Notes: generated by a model not told the origin, from the letters alone. A stretch of 64,000 nucleotides of DNA from CAJINA01 sp964647585 (GCA_964647585.1 CAZYGG010000006.1:31176-95175), one strand, 5' to 3'; shown: positions 51,449-61,041, numbered from the stretch's first letter. Numbers and translations are program-made.

Positions 51449-51487
51449 TTTTCACTTGGATCCTTGGACCCTCGGCCCCTCGAATCC
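51449..51487. repeat. Dispersed 38-base repeat, inverted relative to 61004-61041
   Basis: TTTTCACTTGGATCCTTGG followed by ACCCTCGGCCCCTCGAATCC is an imperfect inverse of the sequence at 61004-61041. It probably belongs to a small intergenic repeat family. Confidence 0.5.
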
Positions 51488-51500
51488 TTCGGTTTCTCTA

Positions 51501-52205
51501 CTACAACACCGGCATTTTATCCATAGCGGCCATGATTCTTTTTTGCCGCCAGCGTACGTATTCACTCGGTTTTACCGGCGACCACCGGCGGGGACTCGGT
51601 AAAACCGCCGCCAGCCGGGCGGCCTGCTCCCGGGTCAGGGCTCGGGCCGGGCGGTTAAAATAGTGGCGGGACGCGGCTTCTGCACCCAGAATTTGATTGC
51701 CCCAGTCGACCGTATTCAGATAAACCTCTAAGATTCTTCGCTTATCCCACAAAATTTCAATGAGCACCGTGTAATAGGCCTCCAGCAGTTTCCGGATAAC
51801 ACTGCGGCTTGGGAGCAGAAAAACAGTACGGGCGGTTTGCATGGTAATGGTGCTGGCCCCCCGGGTTTTGCTTGCGGAAAAGAGATCGCCCAGGACAATT
51901 TTCAGTTCGATAAAGTCAAATCCGTGGTGGTTTAAAAAACGTTGGTCTTCAGCGGCGAGGACCGCCTTTTTAAGGTGGCCGGAAATGTTGTCCAGGGAGG
52001 TCCAGTACCAGGCCGGCTTTTGCCAGGTTTCACCTTTAAGAACCTGGGCCACCCGGTCGTAAGTCGTGCCGAAGGTGAACGGCGGGTTCACGAACCGCAG
52101 GGACAGTACCTGAAAAACTGTAAAGAGGAAAATCGAGGCAGCCGCCAGCGCCAAAAACCGGAGCAGGCGTTTAAAGCCATTTTTTTTCTTCTTTTTACGT
52201 GGCAC
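51501..52205 (-). CDS. mtgA: Monofunctional biosynthetic peptidoglycan transglycosylase
   Basis: The 234-aa protein has a basic cytoplasmic tip (MPRKKKKKNG), one membrane helix (about 15-35) and a GT51 glycosyltransferase domain. Catalytic glutamate is in AAEDQRFLNHHGFD, and the family motifs GASTITMQTARTVFL and RILEVYLNTVDWG are present, with EAASRHYFNRPA. It polymerises lipid II into glycan strands without a transpeptidase domain. The length is normal for MtgA. It is transcribed alone. Confidence 0.92.
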   Translation of the reverse strand: MPRKKKKKNGFKRLLRFLALAAASIFLFTVFQVLSLRFVNPPFTFGTTYDRVAQVLKGETWQKPAWYWTSLDNISGHLKKAVLAAEDQRFLNHHGFDFIELKIVLGDLFSASKTRGASTITMQTARTVFLLPSRSVIRKLLEAYYTVLIEILWDKRRILEVYLNTVDWGNQILGAEAASRHYFNRPARALTREQAARLAAVLPSPRRWSPVKPSEYVRWRQKRIMAAMDKMPVL

Positions 52206-52359
52206 GCCGAGAAGTTCCTTTCAGTTCTTCAAAAAAATATAAAAATTTCATTCCGGTGTGTTGCTTTTCAGTGATCTGCTCTTACTTTGACCAGCGCCTT
52301 TGGGATACACCCAAAACCAATAATTATCAAAAGAATCTTAACGTCATTGTGGAGAAAAA

Positions 52360-53220
52360 ATGTTTGCAGGTAAAGATTTTCGCTTTTCAGTTTTATGGAA
52401 CCTGTTTCTGATCACCACCGGAACCTTTTTGCTGGGGGTAGGGGTCAAGGCGATAGCCATCCCCAATGGTTTCATCACCGGTGGTATGTCTGGTATGGGA
52501 CTGTTGATCTACTATTTTTCAGGAACACTTACCCCTGGGATCTGGTATCTCATTCTAAACATACCGGTTTTCATTCTTGGCTGGTTGTTTGTAAGCCGGC
52601 GTTTCTTTTTATACAGTTTATATGGTGCCGCAGCTCTGACTGCGGCCATTGACCTGATTTCTTTTACAATACCGGTAAAAGATCCGGTTCTGGCCGCCCT
52701 GGCCGGCGGAGTTTTAATCGGGGCCGGTGTCGGTATTGTCCTCAGATCACTGGGATCAAACGGCGGTACGGATATCATTGGCATCATCTTGAACCAGCGC
52801 TTCAACATTCCCATCGGACGCTTCTTTTTTGCCTTTAACCTCGTGCTGTTCAGCGTGGGTTTCGGCATCCGGGAGCTCGACCCGATGCTCTATTCCGTGG
52901 CCATGAGTTTCTTAACCGCCCAGGTGATGGATTATTGCCTCAGCATGTTTAACCAGCGAAAGATGGTGCTTGTGGTTTCGGAAAGATCCGCTGAGATTGC
53001 GCCGCAGGTCCTTGAAAAGCTGAAAAGGGGCGCCACATTTTTAGATGGCCGGGGGGCCTATTCCGGACGGGCCCGAAATATTCTCATGACCGTGGTGCAC
53101 AATCTGCAGCTCAAACGCATGGAAGAACTCGTCTTCGGCATTGATCCGGATGCGTTCATGATCACGGAAAACACCTTCAACGTACTGGGCAAGGGTTTCT
53201 CAAAAAGAAAAATCTACTGA
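52360..53220 (+). CDS. YitT-family membrane protein (DUF161 + DUF2179)
   Basis: The 286-aa protein has about five or six helices (GLLIYYFSGTLTPGIWYLILNIPVF...GGVLIGAGVGIVLRSLGSNGGTD) and a C-terminal DUF2179 domain (VVSERSAEIAPQVLEKLKRGATFLDGRG in two pieces, ITENTFNVLGKGF). The pattern GxxxGGTDIIG is diagnostic of YitT. The family's substrate is not established; the cytosolic DUF2179 domain may bind a ligand. The ATG at 52360 follows a GGAG. Single gene. Confidence 0.88.
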   Translation: MFAGKDFRFSVLWNLFLITTGTFLLGVGVKAIAIPNGFITGGMSGMGLLIYYFSGTLTPGIWYLILNIPVFILGWLFVSRRFFLYSLYGAAALTAAIDLISFTIPVKDPVLAALAGGVLIGAGVGIVLRSLGSNGGTDIIGIILNQRFNIPIGRFFFAFNLVLFSVGFGIRELDPMLYSVAMSFLTAQVMDYCLSMFNQRKMVLVVSERSAEIAPQVLEKLKRGATFLDGRGAYSGRARNILMTVVHNLQLKRMEELVFGIDPDAFMITENTFNVLGKGFSKRKIY

Positions 53221-53332
53221 ACAGACTAAAGCCGCCAAAAGGTAAGGCGTTATCACTTAACAGTCTGATTTTATGTTGTTATTTCTCTTAAAACTTAACA
53301 CCTAAGACTTAAAACGGATGATCTATATTATC

Positions 53333-54472
53333 TCATCCCTCTTCCGGCACCCGGATCAACTGGGTCGCGATCAGCGACACAAGGCTCATTGCCGCGCCAG
53401 CCAAAAAGACGATTCGATAGTCGACCATCCATAAGATTCCGCCTAAAACCGGCAGAACCACGGCGGCAATATGGTTGATGGTGAAGCTGACCGCCATACT
53501 CGGGGCGATGTCCCGGGGGTCGGCGATTTTCTGGAAATAGGTGCGGATGGCGATGGCAAAATTGAAAAAGATGTGATCGGCGATATAAAGCAGGGCCCCG
53601 ACCAGTTTTGATTCCGTGATCGCGTATCCGGTGAAAATAAATATCAGGCTGAAGTATTCCAGGGAGAGCACCTTTCTCTCTCCGTAGCGGATAATGGCCT
53701 TGCCGATCAGCGGGCTTAAAAAATAGTTGACGGCATTGTTGATAACAAACAGCAGGGTGACTTCCTGGACGGTATAACCGAACTTTTTCACCAGCAGGAA
53801 AACGGCAAACGCCATGAAGATCTGGCGCCGGGCGCCGGACATGAAGGTGAGAAAGTAAAAGAGCCAGTACCTTGTTCGCAGAATCATCTGTTTGCGCTGG
53901 GGCACCAGGTTCTTATCGGTGGGATCCTGGAAAAAGCCCCAGATCGCCGCCGCCATTATCAACCCGCCAAAAAGCAGGTAAAGTTGTGTGTAACTCAGGT
54001 ACGGCTCCAGGATCCATATACCGAGGCCGATGGCGATGCTGGATCCGGCGGCCACGCTGCGCAGCTTGCCGAAAACCCAGGGGGACGTGCCCTTGTCGAA
54101 ATATTGCAAGGTTAAGGACTGGTTGGTCGTTTCGTAATAGTGAAATCCAAAACTCATGATCAGGGTGGTCATGATCAGGCCGACATAGGACGGGAAAAAA
54201 CCTGTCACGGCCACGCCGAATCCTAAGACCAGGATCGACAGTGCGGAGAGCCGGTGCTCCCTGATTACCAGGATGACGTAAATGACCAGCAGGGTCATGA
54301 AGCCCGGCACCTCCCGTACGGACTGAATGACGCCGATATGGTTTCCATCCAACCCGCCGATTTCAACTGCGAAATTGTTGAACAGCGTCCGCCACACCTG
54401 AAGCCCCACCGTGGAACAGATGGTAAAGACCAACAGGTAACGGTACATGGGATTTTTCATCGCCTCGCGCAT
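53333..54472 (-). CDS. Major facilitator superfamily transporter
   Basis: The 379-aa protein has about 11-12 hydrophobic helices in two halves, with the cytoplasmic loop near residue 190 (DPTDKNLVPQRKQMILRTRYW). The sequence GFFPSYVGLIMTTLIMSFGF and the paired GKAIIRYGERKVLSLEYFS loop are MFS-like. Helix-12 region reads LPVLGGILWMVDYRIVFLAGA. Substrate is unknown; several families of this length lack a clear signature. It is divergent from the MerR gene, with 280 nt between them in which no obvious promoter stands out. Confidence 0.82.
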   Translation of the reverse strand: MREAMKNPMYRYLLVFTICSTVGLQVWRTLFNNFAVEIGGLDGNHIGVIQSVREVPGFMTLLVIYVILVIREHRLSALSILVLGFGVAVTGFFPSYVGLIMTTLIMSFGFHYYETTNQSLTLQYFDKGTSPWVFGKLRSVAAGSSIAIGLGIWILEPYLSYTQLYLLFGGLIMAAAIWGFFQDPTDKNLVPQRKQMILRTRYWLFYFLTFMSGARRQIFMAFAVFLLVKKFGYTVQEVTLLFVINNAVNYFLSPLIGKAIIRYGERKVLSLEYFSLIFIFTGYAITESKLVGALLYIADHIFFNFAIAIRTYFQKIADPRDIAPSMAVSFTINHIAAVVLPVLGGILWMVDYRIVFLAGAAMSLVSLIATQLIRVPEEG

Positions 54473-54751
54473 AAGACCTGCGAAATAGTATACAGGGGGG
54501 ATTATTACAACCTAAATCTAAAAGGGTTCGCATTATCCGAACAATGCCTCACAGACGGTGAGCTATCGTTTTTTTAACCTTAAGTGTAGCCCTTTTAGAT
54601 CTGAATTGGATTTGGCTCTGCGCGTGGAAAGGCGGCATTATAATCTTAACATGGTAAAACCTAAAACAGATGAATTTGCCCCAATGCAAATTCATAAAAA
54701 CGTAAAGCGACACTTGACGCTTCTGGTTTTGTCTGCTTTATTGGCACCACT

Positions 54752-55474
54752 ATGACACATCCCGCCAACAAGGAAAGGCCGGTCACGAAAAAAGGAACCC
54801 CTTTCTATAAAATGAAAGACCTCGTGGCAGCCACCAATATCCCCAAATCAACGATTTTACTCTATGTGAACAAGGGGTTGCTGCCGCAACCGGTGCGCCA
54901 CGGCTCGAATGTGGCCTATTACCACCCGGACTGCGCGGAGCGGATTGTCTTCATCAAGCGCATCCAGGCCAGCCGCCGGCTGCCCCTGGCGGCCATCAAG
55001 GGGCTGTTGAAGGAGATGGACCGGGGTAAGGATGTCCATGCCCTGATTGATCTTCAGACCGTGCTTTTTGCGGGAGAAAACGACGACCGACTCGATCTGC
55101 AGGGGCTGGTTGCGGCAACTGGACTTTCCACGGACCAGGCCGGGGCCCTGGTGGATGCCCGGCTCCTGGTGCCCCTGGAGGACGGCTGCTTCGACCGGGA
55201 GGACGTGGCCGTCGGCAAGCTCCTGAAAACCGGGCTGGCGCTGGGGTTCGAGATAGAGGAGCTTGATTTTTACCCCCGGCTGGCCGACCAGATTGTCGCC
55301 CAGGAACTGGAGTTGCGCCTGAGACACACCCGGGACATGGCTTTTGACGAAGATGCGGCCGCTACGCTGGAGATGACCCACGTTGCCAGGGGGTTGCGGG
55401 CTTATATTATCGACAGGCTTATGCAGCGCCGGCTGATTGCTTTTAAGGGATTGAAAAATAAGGAGAAATCATGA
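54752..55474 (+). CDS. MerR-family transcriptional regulator
   Basis: The 240-aa protein has an N-terminal winged HTH of the MerR type. It reads MKDLVAATNIPKSTILLYVNKGLLPQP at about 21-47, then YYHPDCAERIVFIKRIQASRRLPLAAIKGLL. The rest, an effector part of about 150 residues, has a second HTH-like segment (DLQGLVAATGLSTDQAGALVDA) and an uncharacterised helical end. It overlaps the flavin oxidoreductase gene by 4 nt, so it likely controls it. No ribosome site is clear before the ATG at 54752; the ATG of the conserved MKDLV is an alternative. Confidence 0.85.
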   Translation: MTHPANKERPVTKKGTPFYKMKDLVAATNIPKSTILLYVNKGLLPQPVRHGSNVAYYHPDCAERIVFIKRIQASRRLPLAAIKGLLKEMDRGKDVHALIDLQTVLFAGENDDRLDLQGLVAATGLSTDQAGALVDARLLVPLEDGCFDREDVAVGKLLKTGLALGFEIEELDFYPRLADQIVAQELELRLRHTRDMAFDEDAAATLEMTHVARGLRAYIIDRLMQRRLIAFKGLKNKEKS

Positions 55475-57474
55475 GAGACCCATTGTTTAACCCTATCAGG
55501 ATCAACGGGATGGAAGTGAAAAACCGGATTTACCTGCCGGCCATGCACCTGGCCATGTGCGTGGATTTTGAAGTGACCGACCAGATTGTCGAATTTTATG
55601 CCCGCCGCGCCAGAGGCGGGGCCGGGCTCATTTGTGTGGGCTTTGCAACCATTGATGACATGGCCGGCAATTCCCAGAACATTGGCGCGCATAAAGATGA
55701 ATATCTGCCCGGCCTGACCCGTCTGGCGAGTGGTATCAAAGAGAATGGTGCTCATGCGGCGATCCAGTTAAACCACTCGGGACGTTACAACTTTTCCTTT
55801 TTCCTGGACGGCAAACAGCCGGTGGCCCCGTCACCCATCGCCTCCAAATTCAACCGGGAAATGCCCCGGGAGCTGACAGTTGAAGACATCCAGGCCATCG
55901 TCAGCAACTATGCCGCGGCGGCCGCCCGGGTAAAAGAAGCCGGTTTCGATGCCATCGATGTGCTGGCCGGTACCGGGTACCTGATCAGCCAGTTTTTTTC
56001 CCCGCTCACCAATGAGCGCAAAGATGAATACGGCGGCAGTTTTGAGAATCGCATGCGGTTCGGGCTTGAGGTGATGCAGGCAATTCGCAAGGCGGTTGGC
56101 CCCGATTTTCCGCTGATCGTCAGGATGAACGGGAACGACTTCATGCCTGGTGGGCAGGGGCGCAAAGAGCTGCAGCGGATCGCCGGTGAGTTCGTGGAAA
56201 AAGGGTCTACGGACGCCCTGTGCATCAATGTGGGCTGGCATGAAGCCCGCGTCCCGCAGATCGTTGCCAGTGTTCCCCGGGGTGTTTTTGCCTACATGTC
56301 CCGGGGCATCAAGGAGAAGGTTTCAGTACCGGTGATTGCCAGCCACCGGATCAACGAGCCGTCCGTGGCCCGGGAGCTGCTTGTCGACGATCTGTGCGAT
56401 ATGGTGGCCATGGGCCGCAGCCTCATTGCCGATCCCGACTTGCCCTTAAAAACACAGGCGGGCCGGGAGAAGGAACTTGTCCACTGCATCGCCTGTGCCC
56501 AGGGCTGCTTTGACAACCTGTTCAAGCTCAAGCACGTGGAGTGCATGTGCAACCCCGAGGCCGGCTATGAAACCCAGGGGTTGTGTAAAGCCGCCGCAAA
56601 GCCTGGGAATATCATGGTGGTCGGCGGCGGGGCTGCCGGAATGAGCGCCGCGCTGGCCGCCTCGCGGCGGGGCCACCGGGTGGTCCTGTGCGAAGCAGGG
56701 GATAAACTCGGCGGACAACTTTACCTGGCCGCGGCACCTCCCGGACGGGCCGAATTCGCGGAACTGGCCCGGGATCTGGCCACGCAGGTGGGTCTTACCG
56801 ATATCGATCTCCGGCTCAACTGCCCGGTGGACGAAGTGGTGATCAAAGAAATCAGTCCGGACACAGTGATTCTGGCCACAGGTGCAAAACCCTTAACGCC
56901 GCCGATTCCGGGGGTCGAGCTGGCCCACGTGGTCCAGTCGTGGGATGTGTTGAATGACAAGGTGCATACCGGCAAACGGGTCGTGATCATCGGCGGCGGG
57001 GCCGTAGGGGTTGAAGTGGCTCTTTTCCTGGCTGAAAAGGGCACCCTGTCCGCCGAGGCGGTGAAGTTCCTGCTGGTCAACCGGGCCGAGGATCCGGAGA
57101 GCCTCTTTGAACTGGCTACCCGGGGCACCCGGGACGTCGTCCTGCTGGAGATGATCGACAAGATCGGCAAAGATATCGGTAAATCCACCCGCTGGGGCAT
57201 GCTCCAGGAGTTGAGCCGGGTCGGGGTAAGGACCAGCATCGAGACAAAAGCCCTTGAAATCACCGCCGCAGGCGTAAAGGTGACCTCTGAACAGGGCGAA
57301 GAGCTCCTGCCGGCCGATACCGTGGTCATGGCGGCCGGGTCCGCTTCACACAACCCGTTGGAGGAGGTCCTGAAAAAAGCGGGGGTCGACTATAAAGTCG
57401 TGGGAGACGCGGGCCAGGTCGGCTTGGCCTTCGATGCCGTCCACCAGGGCTTTCGAGCAGGGTGTGCCGTTTAG
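55471..57474 (+). CDS. NADH:flavin oxidoreductase, 2,4-dienoyl-CoA reductase (FadH)-like, FMN/4Fe-4S/FAD
   Basis: The 667-aa protein has an OYE-type TIM barrel (about 1-330; NPIRINGMEVKNRIY, HSGRYNFSF, GSFENRMRFGLEV, and GMGRSLIADPDLP-like VAMGRSLIADPDLP). A 4Fe-4S site follows: CIACAQGC-FDNLF and VECMCNPEAG. The C-terminal half has NAD(P)- and FAD-binding Rossmann motifs (VVGGGAAGMSAALAA and VIIGGGAVGVEVALF). Relatives reduce enoyl-CoA, enoates or dehydroxylated aromatics. Start overlaps the MerR stop by 4 nt (ATGA). A strong terminator follows. The substrate is unknown. Confidence 0.9.
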   Translation: MRDPLFNPIRINGMEVKNRIYLPAMHLAMCVDFEVTDQIVEFYARRARGGAGLICVGFATIDDMAGNSQNIGAHKDEYLPGLTRLASGIKENGAHAAIQLNHSGRYNFSFFLDGKQPVAPSPIASKFNREMPRELTVEDIQAIVSNYAAAAARVKEAGFDAIDVLAGTGYLISQFFSPLTNERKDEYGGSFENRMRFGLEVMQAIRKAVGPDFPLIVRMNGNDFMPGGQGRKELQRIAGEFVEKGSTDALCINVGWHEARVPQIVASVPRGVFAYMSRGIKEKVSVPVIASHRINEPSVARELLVDDLCDMVAMGRSLIADPDLPLKTQAGREKELVHCIACAQGCFDNLFKLKHVECMCNPEAGYETQGLCKAAAKPGNIMVVGGGAAGMSAALAASRRGHRVVLCEAGDKLGGQLYLAAAPPGRAEFAELARDLATQVGLTDIDLRLNCPVDEVVIKEISPDTVILATGAKPLTPPIPGVELAHVVQSWDVLNDKVHTGKRVVIIGGGAVGVEVALFLAEKGTLSAEAVKFLLVNRAEDPESLFELATRGTRDVVLLEMIDKIGKDIGKSTRWGMLQELSRVGVRTSIETKALEITAAGVKVTSEQGEELLPADTVVMAAGSASHNPLEEVLKKAGVDYKVVGDAGQVGLAFDAVHQGFRAGCAV

Positions 57475-57511
57475 CGTCTCGACGTACGGAAGTCGGTGTT
57501 ATGAAAATACG

Positions 57512-57546
57512 AAAAGGGCCCGGCCAATCAGGCCGGGCCCTTTTTA
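57512..57546. terminator. Bidirectional rho-independent terminator
   Basis: AAAAGGGCCCGGCC, loop AATCA, then GGCCGGGCCCTTTTT forms a 14-bp stem with T runs on both strands. It serves the flavin oxidoreductase gene on the plus strand and the dctM gene on the minus strand, which converge here. Confidence 0.9.
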
Positions 57547-57568
57547 TTGATTTACAGCAGGGGGGCAG

Positions 57569-58900
57569 TTAACTCCCCAGCAGAACCTTCGGTAGCCAGG
57601 TGACCGCTTCCGGCCAGACACAGATAATCAAAAGGCCGAGCAACTGGATGATAACAAAGGGAATAATGCCTTTGTAAATATCCATGGTCTGGACCTGGGG
57701 TGGACAGACGCCTTTTAGATAGAACAAAGAGAATCCGAAAGGTGGTGTCAGAAACGATGTCTGCAGGTTGACTGCGATGAGTACCGCCAGCCACAGGGGA
57801 TCGACACCCATGTAGATCATGATCGGGGCCAGGACGGGTACGTGGATGAAGGTGATCTCGATAAAATCGAGGAAAAACCCGGCAATGAAGATAATGGACA
57901 TCACGATAAACAGGATGCCCCATTTCCCGAACGGCAGGGAGGTGATCAGCTCCCTGACCAGGGTGTCGCCGTCCAGCCCCCGGAAAACAAGCCCTAATGT
58001 GGTGGCGCCGACGAGAATGATGAACACCATGCAGGTCAGGTGTGTGGTGGTTTTCATGACCTCCTGAACGATCTTCAGGGTGAGTTTCCCATGTATAGCA
58101 GTTAAGATTGTCGCGCCCACAGCGCCCACCGAGGCAGCCTCCGTGGGGGAGGCGATACCGGCGAAGATGGAACCCAGCACGGCAATCATGAGGGTCAGGG
58201 GCGGGACCAGGGCTTTGAAAACCCGGGCATACAATTGTTTTGTGGAGATTGAATCAAGCTCTTCCTGGGGTATCGGGGGTGCCCACTGGGGCTTTACCTG
58301 GGCGATGATCAGAATGTATATCATGTAAAGGCTTACCAGGATCAACCCGGGGATAACGGCGCCTACAAAAAGATCGCCCACCGGGACATTCATAATGTCG
58401 CCGAGCAGGACCAGGACGATACTCGGGGGGATGATCTGGCCCAGGGTTCCGGAAGCGGCTACCGTGCCCGTGCAGAGGGATTTATTGTAGTTTCTTTTCA
58501 GCATGGTGGGCACCGAGAGCAGGCCCATGGTGACCACGGTGGCACCGACGATTCCGGTGGAGGCACCCATGAGAGCGCCCACGAAGACCACTGAAACGGC
58601 CAGTCCGCCCTTGATTTTGGCAAACACCAGGGCCATGGCTTCCAGAAGTTCTTCCGCCAGGCCCGATTTTTCCAGCATGACGCCCATGTAGATAAACAGG
58701 GGTACGGCCATAAGGGTGAAGTTGGTCATGGTGCCCCAGATCCGCAGGGGCAGCAGCCCGAAGAATTCGGGTCCAAAATTGAAGTACCCAAAAAACATGG
58801 CTACCCCGCCGATGGTAAAGGCCACCGGGTAGCCGAGCAGCAGCAGGGCGAACACAACGGCAAACATGATCAGCGGCATATAGGTATGGATCAATTCCAT
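57569..58900 (-). CDS. dctM: TRAP transporter large permease (DctM family), second system
   Basis: The 443-aa membrane protein has about 12 helices. The N-terminus reads LLLLGYPVAFTIGGVAMFFG, then YMGVMLEKSGLAEELLEAM, GASTGIVGATVVTMG and IPPSIVLVLLGD. The C-terminal TSFLTPPFGFSLFYLKG is the family signature. It is the translocation subunit and pairs with the DctQ gene directly upstream, with no gap between the stop of one and the start of the other. It is about half identical to the DctM at 22425 by eye. Its binding protein is encoded divergently at 59775. Confidence 0.92.
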   Translation of the reverse strand: MELIHTYMPLIMFAVVFALLLLGYPVAFTIGGVAMFFGYFNFGPEFFGLLPLRIWGTMTNFTLMAVPLFIYMGVMLEKSGLAEELLEAMALVFAKIKGGLAVSVVFVGALMGASTGIVGATVVTMGLLSVPTMLKRNYNKSLCTGTVAASGTLGQIIPPSIVLVLLGDIMNVPVGDLFVGAVIPGLILVSLYMIYILIIAQVKPQWAPPIPQEELDSISTKQLYARVFKALVPPLTLMIAVLGSIFAGIASPTEAASVGAVGATILTAIHGKLTLKIVQEVMKTTTHLTCMVFIILVGATTLGLVFRGLDGDTLVRELITSLPFGKWGILFIVMSIIFIAGFFLDFIEITFIHVPVLAPIMIYMGVDPLWLAVLIAVNLQTSFLTPPFGFSLFYLKGVCPPQVQTMDIYKGIIPFVIIQLLGLLIICVWPEAVTWLPKVLLGS

Positions 58901-59425
58901 CTATTCGGATCCTCCTTCATCGATACCCACCGCTACCAGGAAATTTTTAAACATTTCCGAAGTACCCTGCAGGATAAGAAGGATAAATCCCGTCGGAATC
59001 ATGGCCTTGAGGATATACCGGGCCGGAAGTCCCCCCGGGTCCGGGGACATCTCCCTGACTGCCCATGAATTGGCGATAAAATTCTGGGTCGCGTAGATCA
59101 CGATGATGGCAAAAGGTATGAGAAGGAAAATTGAGCCCAGAAAGTCAATCCAGGCCTTGGCGCGTGCGCTCAGGCGGGTAAAGATGATGTCCACGCGTAC
59201 ATGCGCGCCGTGTTTCAGGGCATAGGCCGCCCCGAGCAGAAAAACCACCGCGAAAATGTGCCACTCCAGTTCCTGGATGGCGACATTGCCTTTCTTAAAA
59301 GCATAGCGCATGACCGTATCGTAAAAAACGACCAGCACCATCAAGGTGGTGAGCCACGATACACAAATACCGATGTATTCGTTGAGCCCGTCAATCAGTT
59401 TAATATATAACCTCAATATTTTCAT
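58901..59425 (-). CDS. dctQ: TRAP transporter small permease (DctQ family), second system
   Basis: The 174-aa protein has four helices and the family segments SWLTTLMVLVVFYDTVMRYAF, GNVAIQELEWHIFAV and GAHVRVDIIFTRL. It begins with ATG at 59425 after a short leader and abuts the dctM gene. The binding-protein gene lies on the opposite strand 349 nt away. That arrangement needs two promoters in the shared region. Confidence 0.9.
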   Translation of the reverse strand: MKILRLYIKLIDGLNEYIGICVSWLTTLMVLVVFYDTVMRYAFKKGNVAIQELEWHIFAVVFLLGAAYALKHGAHVRVDIIFTRLSARAKAWIDFLGSIFLLIPFAIIVIYATQNFIANSWAVREMSPDPGGLPARYILKAMIPTGFILLILQGTSEMFKNFLVAVGIDEGGSE

Positions 59426-59774
59426 TCAGTTGTTCTCCGGGGTCTATTTTTGGACATTAGCCCGGTTCCTTATCGTTTACCGTTCTAAAAGGCAAGACCA
59501 TATTATGTTTCTTGATTTCCAGTTGACAGCACCTTGTGAAATGTAATAAAAATTTCGAGCAGTTCGGTTAAATTTAGTTGCCCCGCCCCGTATCCATTTT
59601 AAATAAATTTTTTGCTATCACCTTACGGGGCATTGGCAGCTAAAGTCAATGAGTCAGATTTAGAAAGTGATGGCCGTACAACATGAAGCGTGTGCACTGT
59701 AAGCCGCGCCGACTGATCTTATTGTTTTTAGCAAGGGATGGATTTTAATCACCACTTCAATGGGAGGAGGATTC
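59426..59774. other. Divergent control region of the second TRAP system
   Basis: These 349 bases separate dctQ from dctP. TTGACA at 59523-59528, followed by TAATAA at 59544-59549 (15-base spacer), is a weak sigma-70-like candidate on the plus strand. No clear sigma-54 motif or dyad was seen. The sequence is AT-rich in the middle (around 59600). Confidence 0.5.
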
Positions 59775-60941
59775 ATGAAAAGACGCGAGTTTATCAAAAA
59801 AGTTGGGGTCGGGGCGGCCGCGGTTGGAGCGGGTGCTGCCGCTACTGCCGGATTGACCGGTTGCGCAAAGGATGACAGCGGTGAGGTCGCCAAGCTGAAG
59901 AAAGAAATCGCCGATCTGAAGGCCAAGGCTCCTGCTGTTATGAAAGCGAAAACCTATAAGTGGAAAATGGTCACCACCTGGCCGCCGCATTTCCCCATGC
60001 TGGGTGAAGGTGCCGACAATTTTGCCAAGTGGGCCAAAGAGATGAGTGATGGCCGGCTGGATGTGACTGTTTACGGTGGTGGTGAACTGGTTCCGCCCCT
60101 GGGCGTTTTTGACGCGGTCAGCCAGGGCACGGTGGAAATGGGTCACGGCGCAGCCTACTACTGGGCCGGGAAAGCACCGGCGGCCCAGTTTTTCGCAGCG
60201 GTTCCGTTTGGGTTCAACGCCCAGTCCATGAATGCCTGGATCTATTCCGGCGGCGGGCAGGCATTGTGGGACGAGTTGTATGCGCCCTTTAACCTCAAAC
60301 CCATGCTGGCCGGCAACACCGGTGTCCAGATGGGCGGCTGGTTCAATAAAGAGATAAATACCATCGGTGACCTCAAAGGTCTCAAGATGAGAATTCCCGG
60401 CCTGGGCGGGAAAGTTCTGGCCAAAGCCGGTGGAAACGCAATCCTCGTGGCCGGCGGTGAGATCTACACCAACTTGGACCGGGGCGTCATCGATGCCACC
60501 GAGTGGGTCGGCCCCTTCCATGACTTGAAAATGGGTTTCTACAAGGCTGCCAAGTACTACTACTATCCGGGCTGGCATGAGCCGGGGACAGCCCTGGAAA
60601 TCATGTTCAACAAAAAGGCCTGGGATTCACTGCCCCCGGACCTGCAGGCTATTGCCAACGCGGCGGCCTACAAGTCCAACATGTGGATGCTTTCCGAGTT
60701 CGAGGCCAAAAACAACGCTGCCCTCCAGACCTTGATAAATGAACACAAGGTCCAACTCAGGCAGTACCCCGAACCGGTCCTGAAAGCCCTGAAGAAACTG
60801 GCCAAGGAAGTCCTGGATGAGGTTGCGGCAAGCGATCCCATGAGCCGGAAGGTGTATGACTCCTTCCTCGAGTTCCAGGCCAATGTTTCTTCCTGGAACG
60901 CGATTACCGAGGAGCCGTACCAGACCTTTAAGAAACTGTAA
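59775..60941 (+). CDS. dctP: TRAP transporter substrate-binding protein (DctP family), Tat-exported
   Basis: The 388-aa protein begins MKRREFIKKVGVG, a twin-arginine signal, followed by a hydrophobic stretch ending in LTGC, which could also be lipidated. The binding domain has KWKMVTTWPPHFPMLGEG, the substrate-carboxylate arginine R206 in LKGLKMRIPGLGG, and the FYKAAKYYYYPGWHEPG segment. A short coiled-coil (EVAKLKKEIADLKAKA) separates signal and domain. GGAGGAGG lies 4-5 nt before the ATG at 59775. The Tat route suggests folding before export. It acts with DctQM encoded divergently; the ligand is unknown. Confidence 0.92.
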   Translation: MKRREFIKKVGVGAAAVGAGAAATAGLTGCAKDDSGEVAKLKKEIADLKAKAPAVMKAKTYKWKMVTTWPPHFPMLGEGADNFAKWAKEMSDGRLDVTVYGGGELVPPLGVFDAVSQGTVEMGHGAAYYWAGKAPAAQFFAAVPFGFNAQSMNAWIYSGGGQALWDELYAPFNLKPMLAGNTGVQMGGWFNKEINTIGDLKGLKMRIPGLGGKVLAKAGGNAILVAGGEIYTNLDRGVIDATEWVGPFHDLKMGFYKAAKYYYYPGWHEPGTALEIMFNKKAWDSLPPDLQAIANAAAYKSNMWMLSEFEAKNNAALQTLINEHKVQLRQYPEPVLKALKKLAKEVLDEVAASDPMSRKVYDSFLEFQANVSSWNAITEEPYQTFKKL

Positions 60942-60965
60942 TAAACGCCGTTACCGGTGAGAAAC

Positions 60966-61002
60966 AAAAAGCAGGGGAGGTTTCCCCTGCTTTTTGTTTT
61001 TT
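60966..61002 (+). terminator. Rho-independent terminator after dctP
   Basis: AAAAAGCAGGGGA, loop GGT, TTCCCCTGCTTTTT then GTTTTTT makes a 13-bp stem with a strong T tract. It starts 24 bases after the dctP stop. Confidence 0.9.
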
Positions 61003-61003
61003 A

Positions 61004-61041
61004 GGGTCCAAGGGGCCGAGGGTTCAAGGGTTCAAGTGAAA
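61004..61041. repeat. Dispersed 38-base repeat, inverted relative to 51449-51487
   Basis: GGGTCCAAGGGGCCGAGGG followed by TTCAAGGGTTCAAGTGAAA is the imperfect inverse of the sequence at 51449-51487. It lies just past the dctP terminator. Confidence 0.5.

Noticed and set aside
54558..54755. 65-codon plus-strand frame before the MerR gene
   Set aside because: No family similarity, weak ribosome site and coding-unlike composition; it probably covers the promoter region of the MerR gene.
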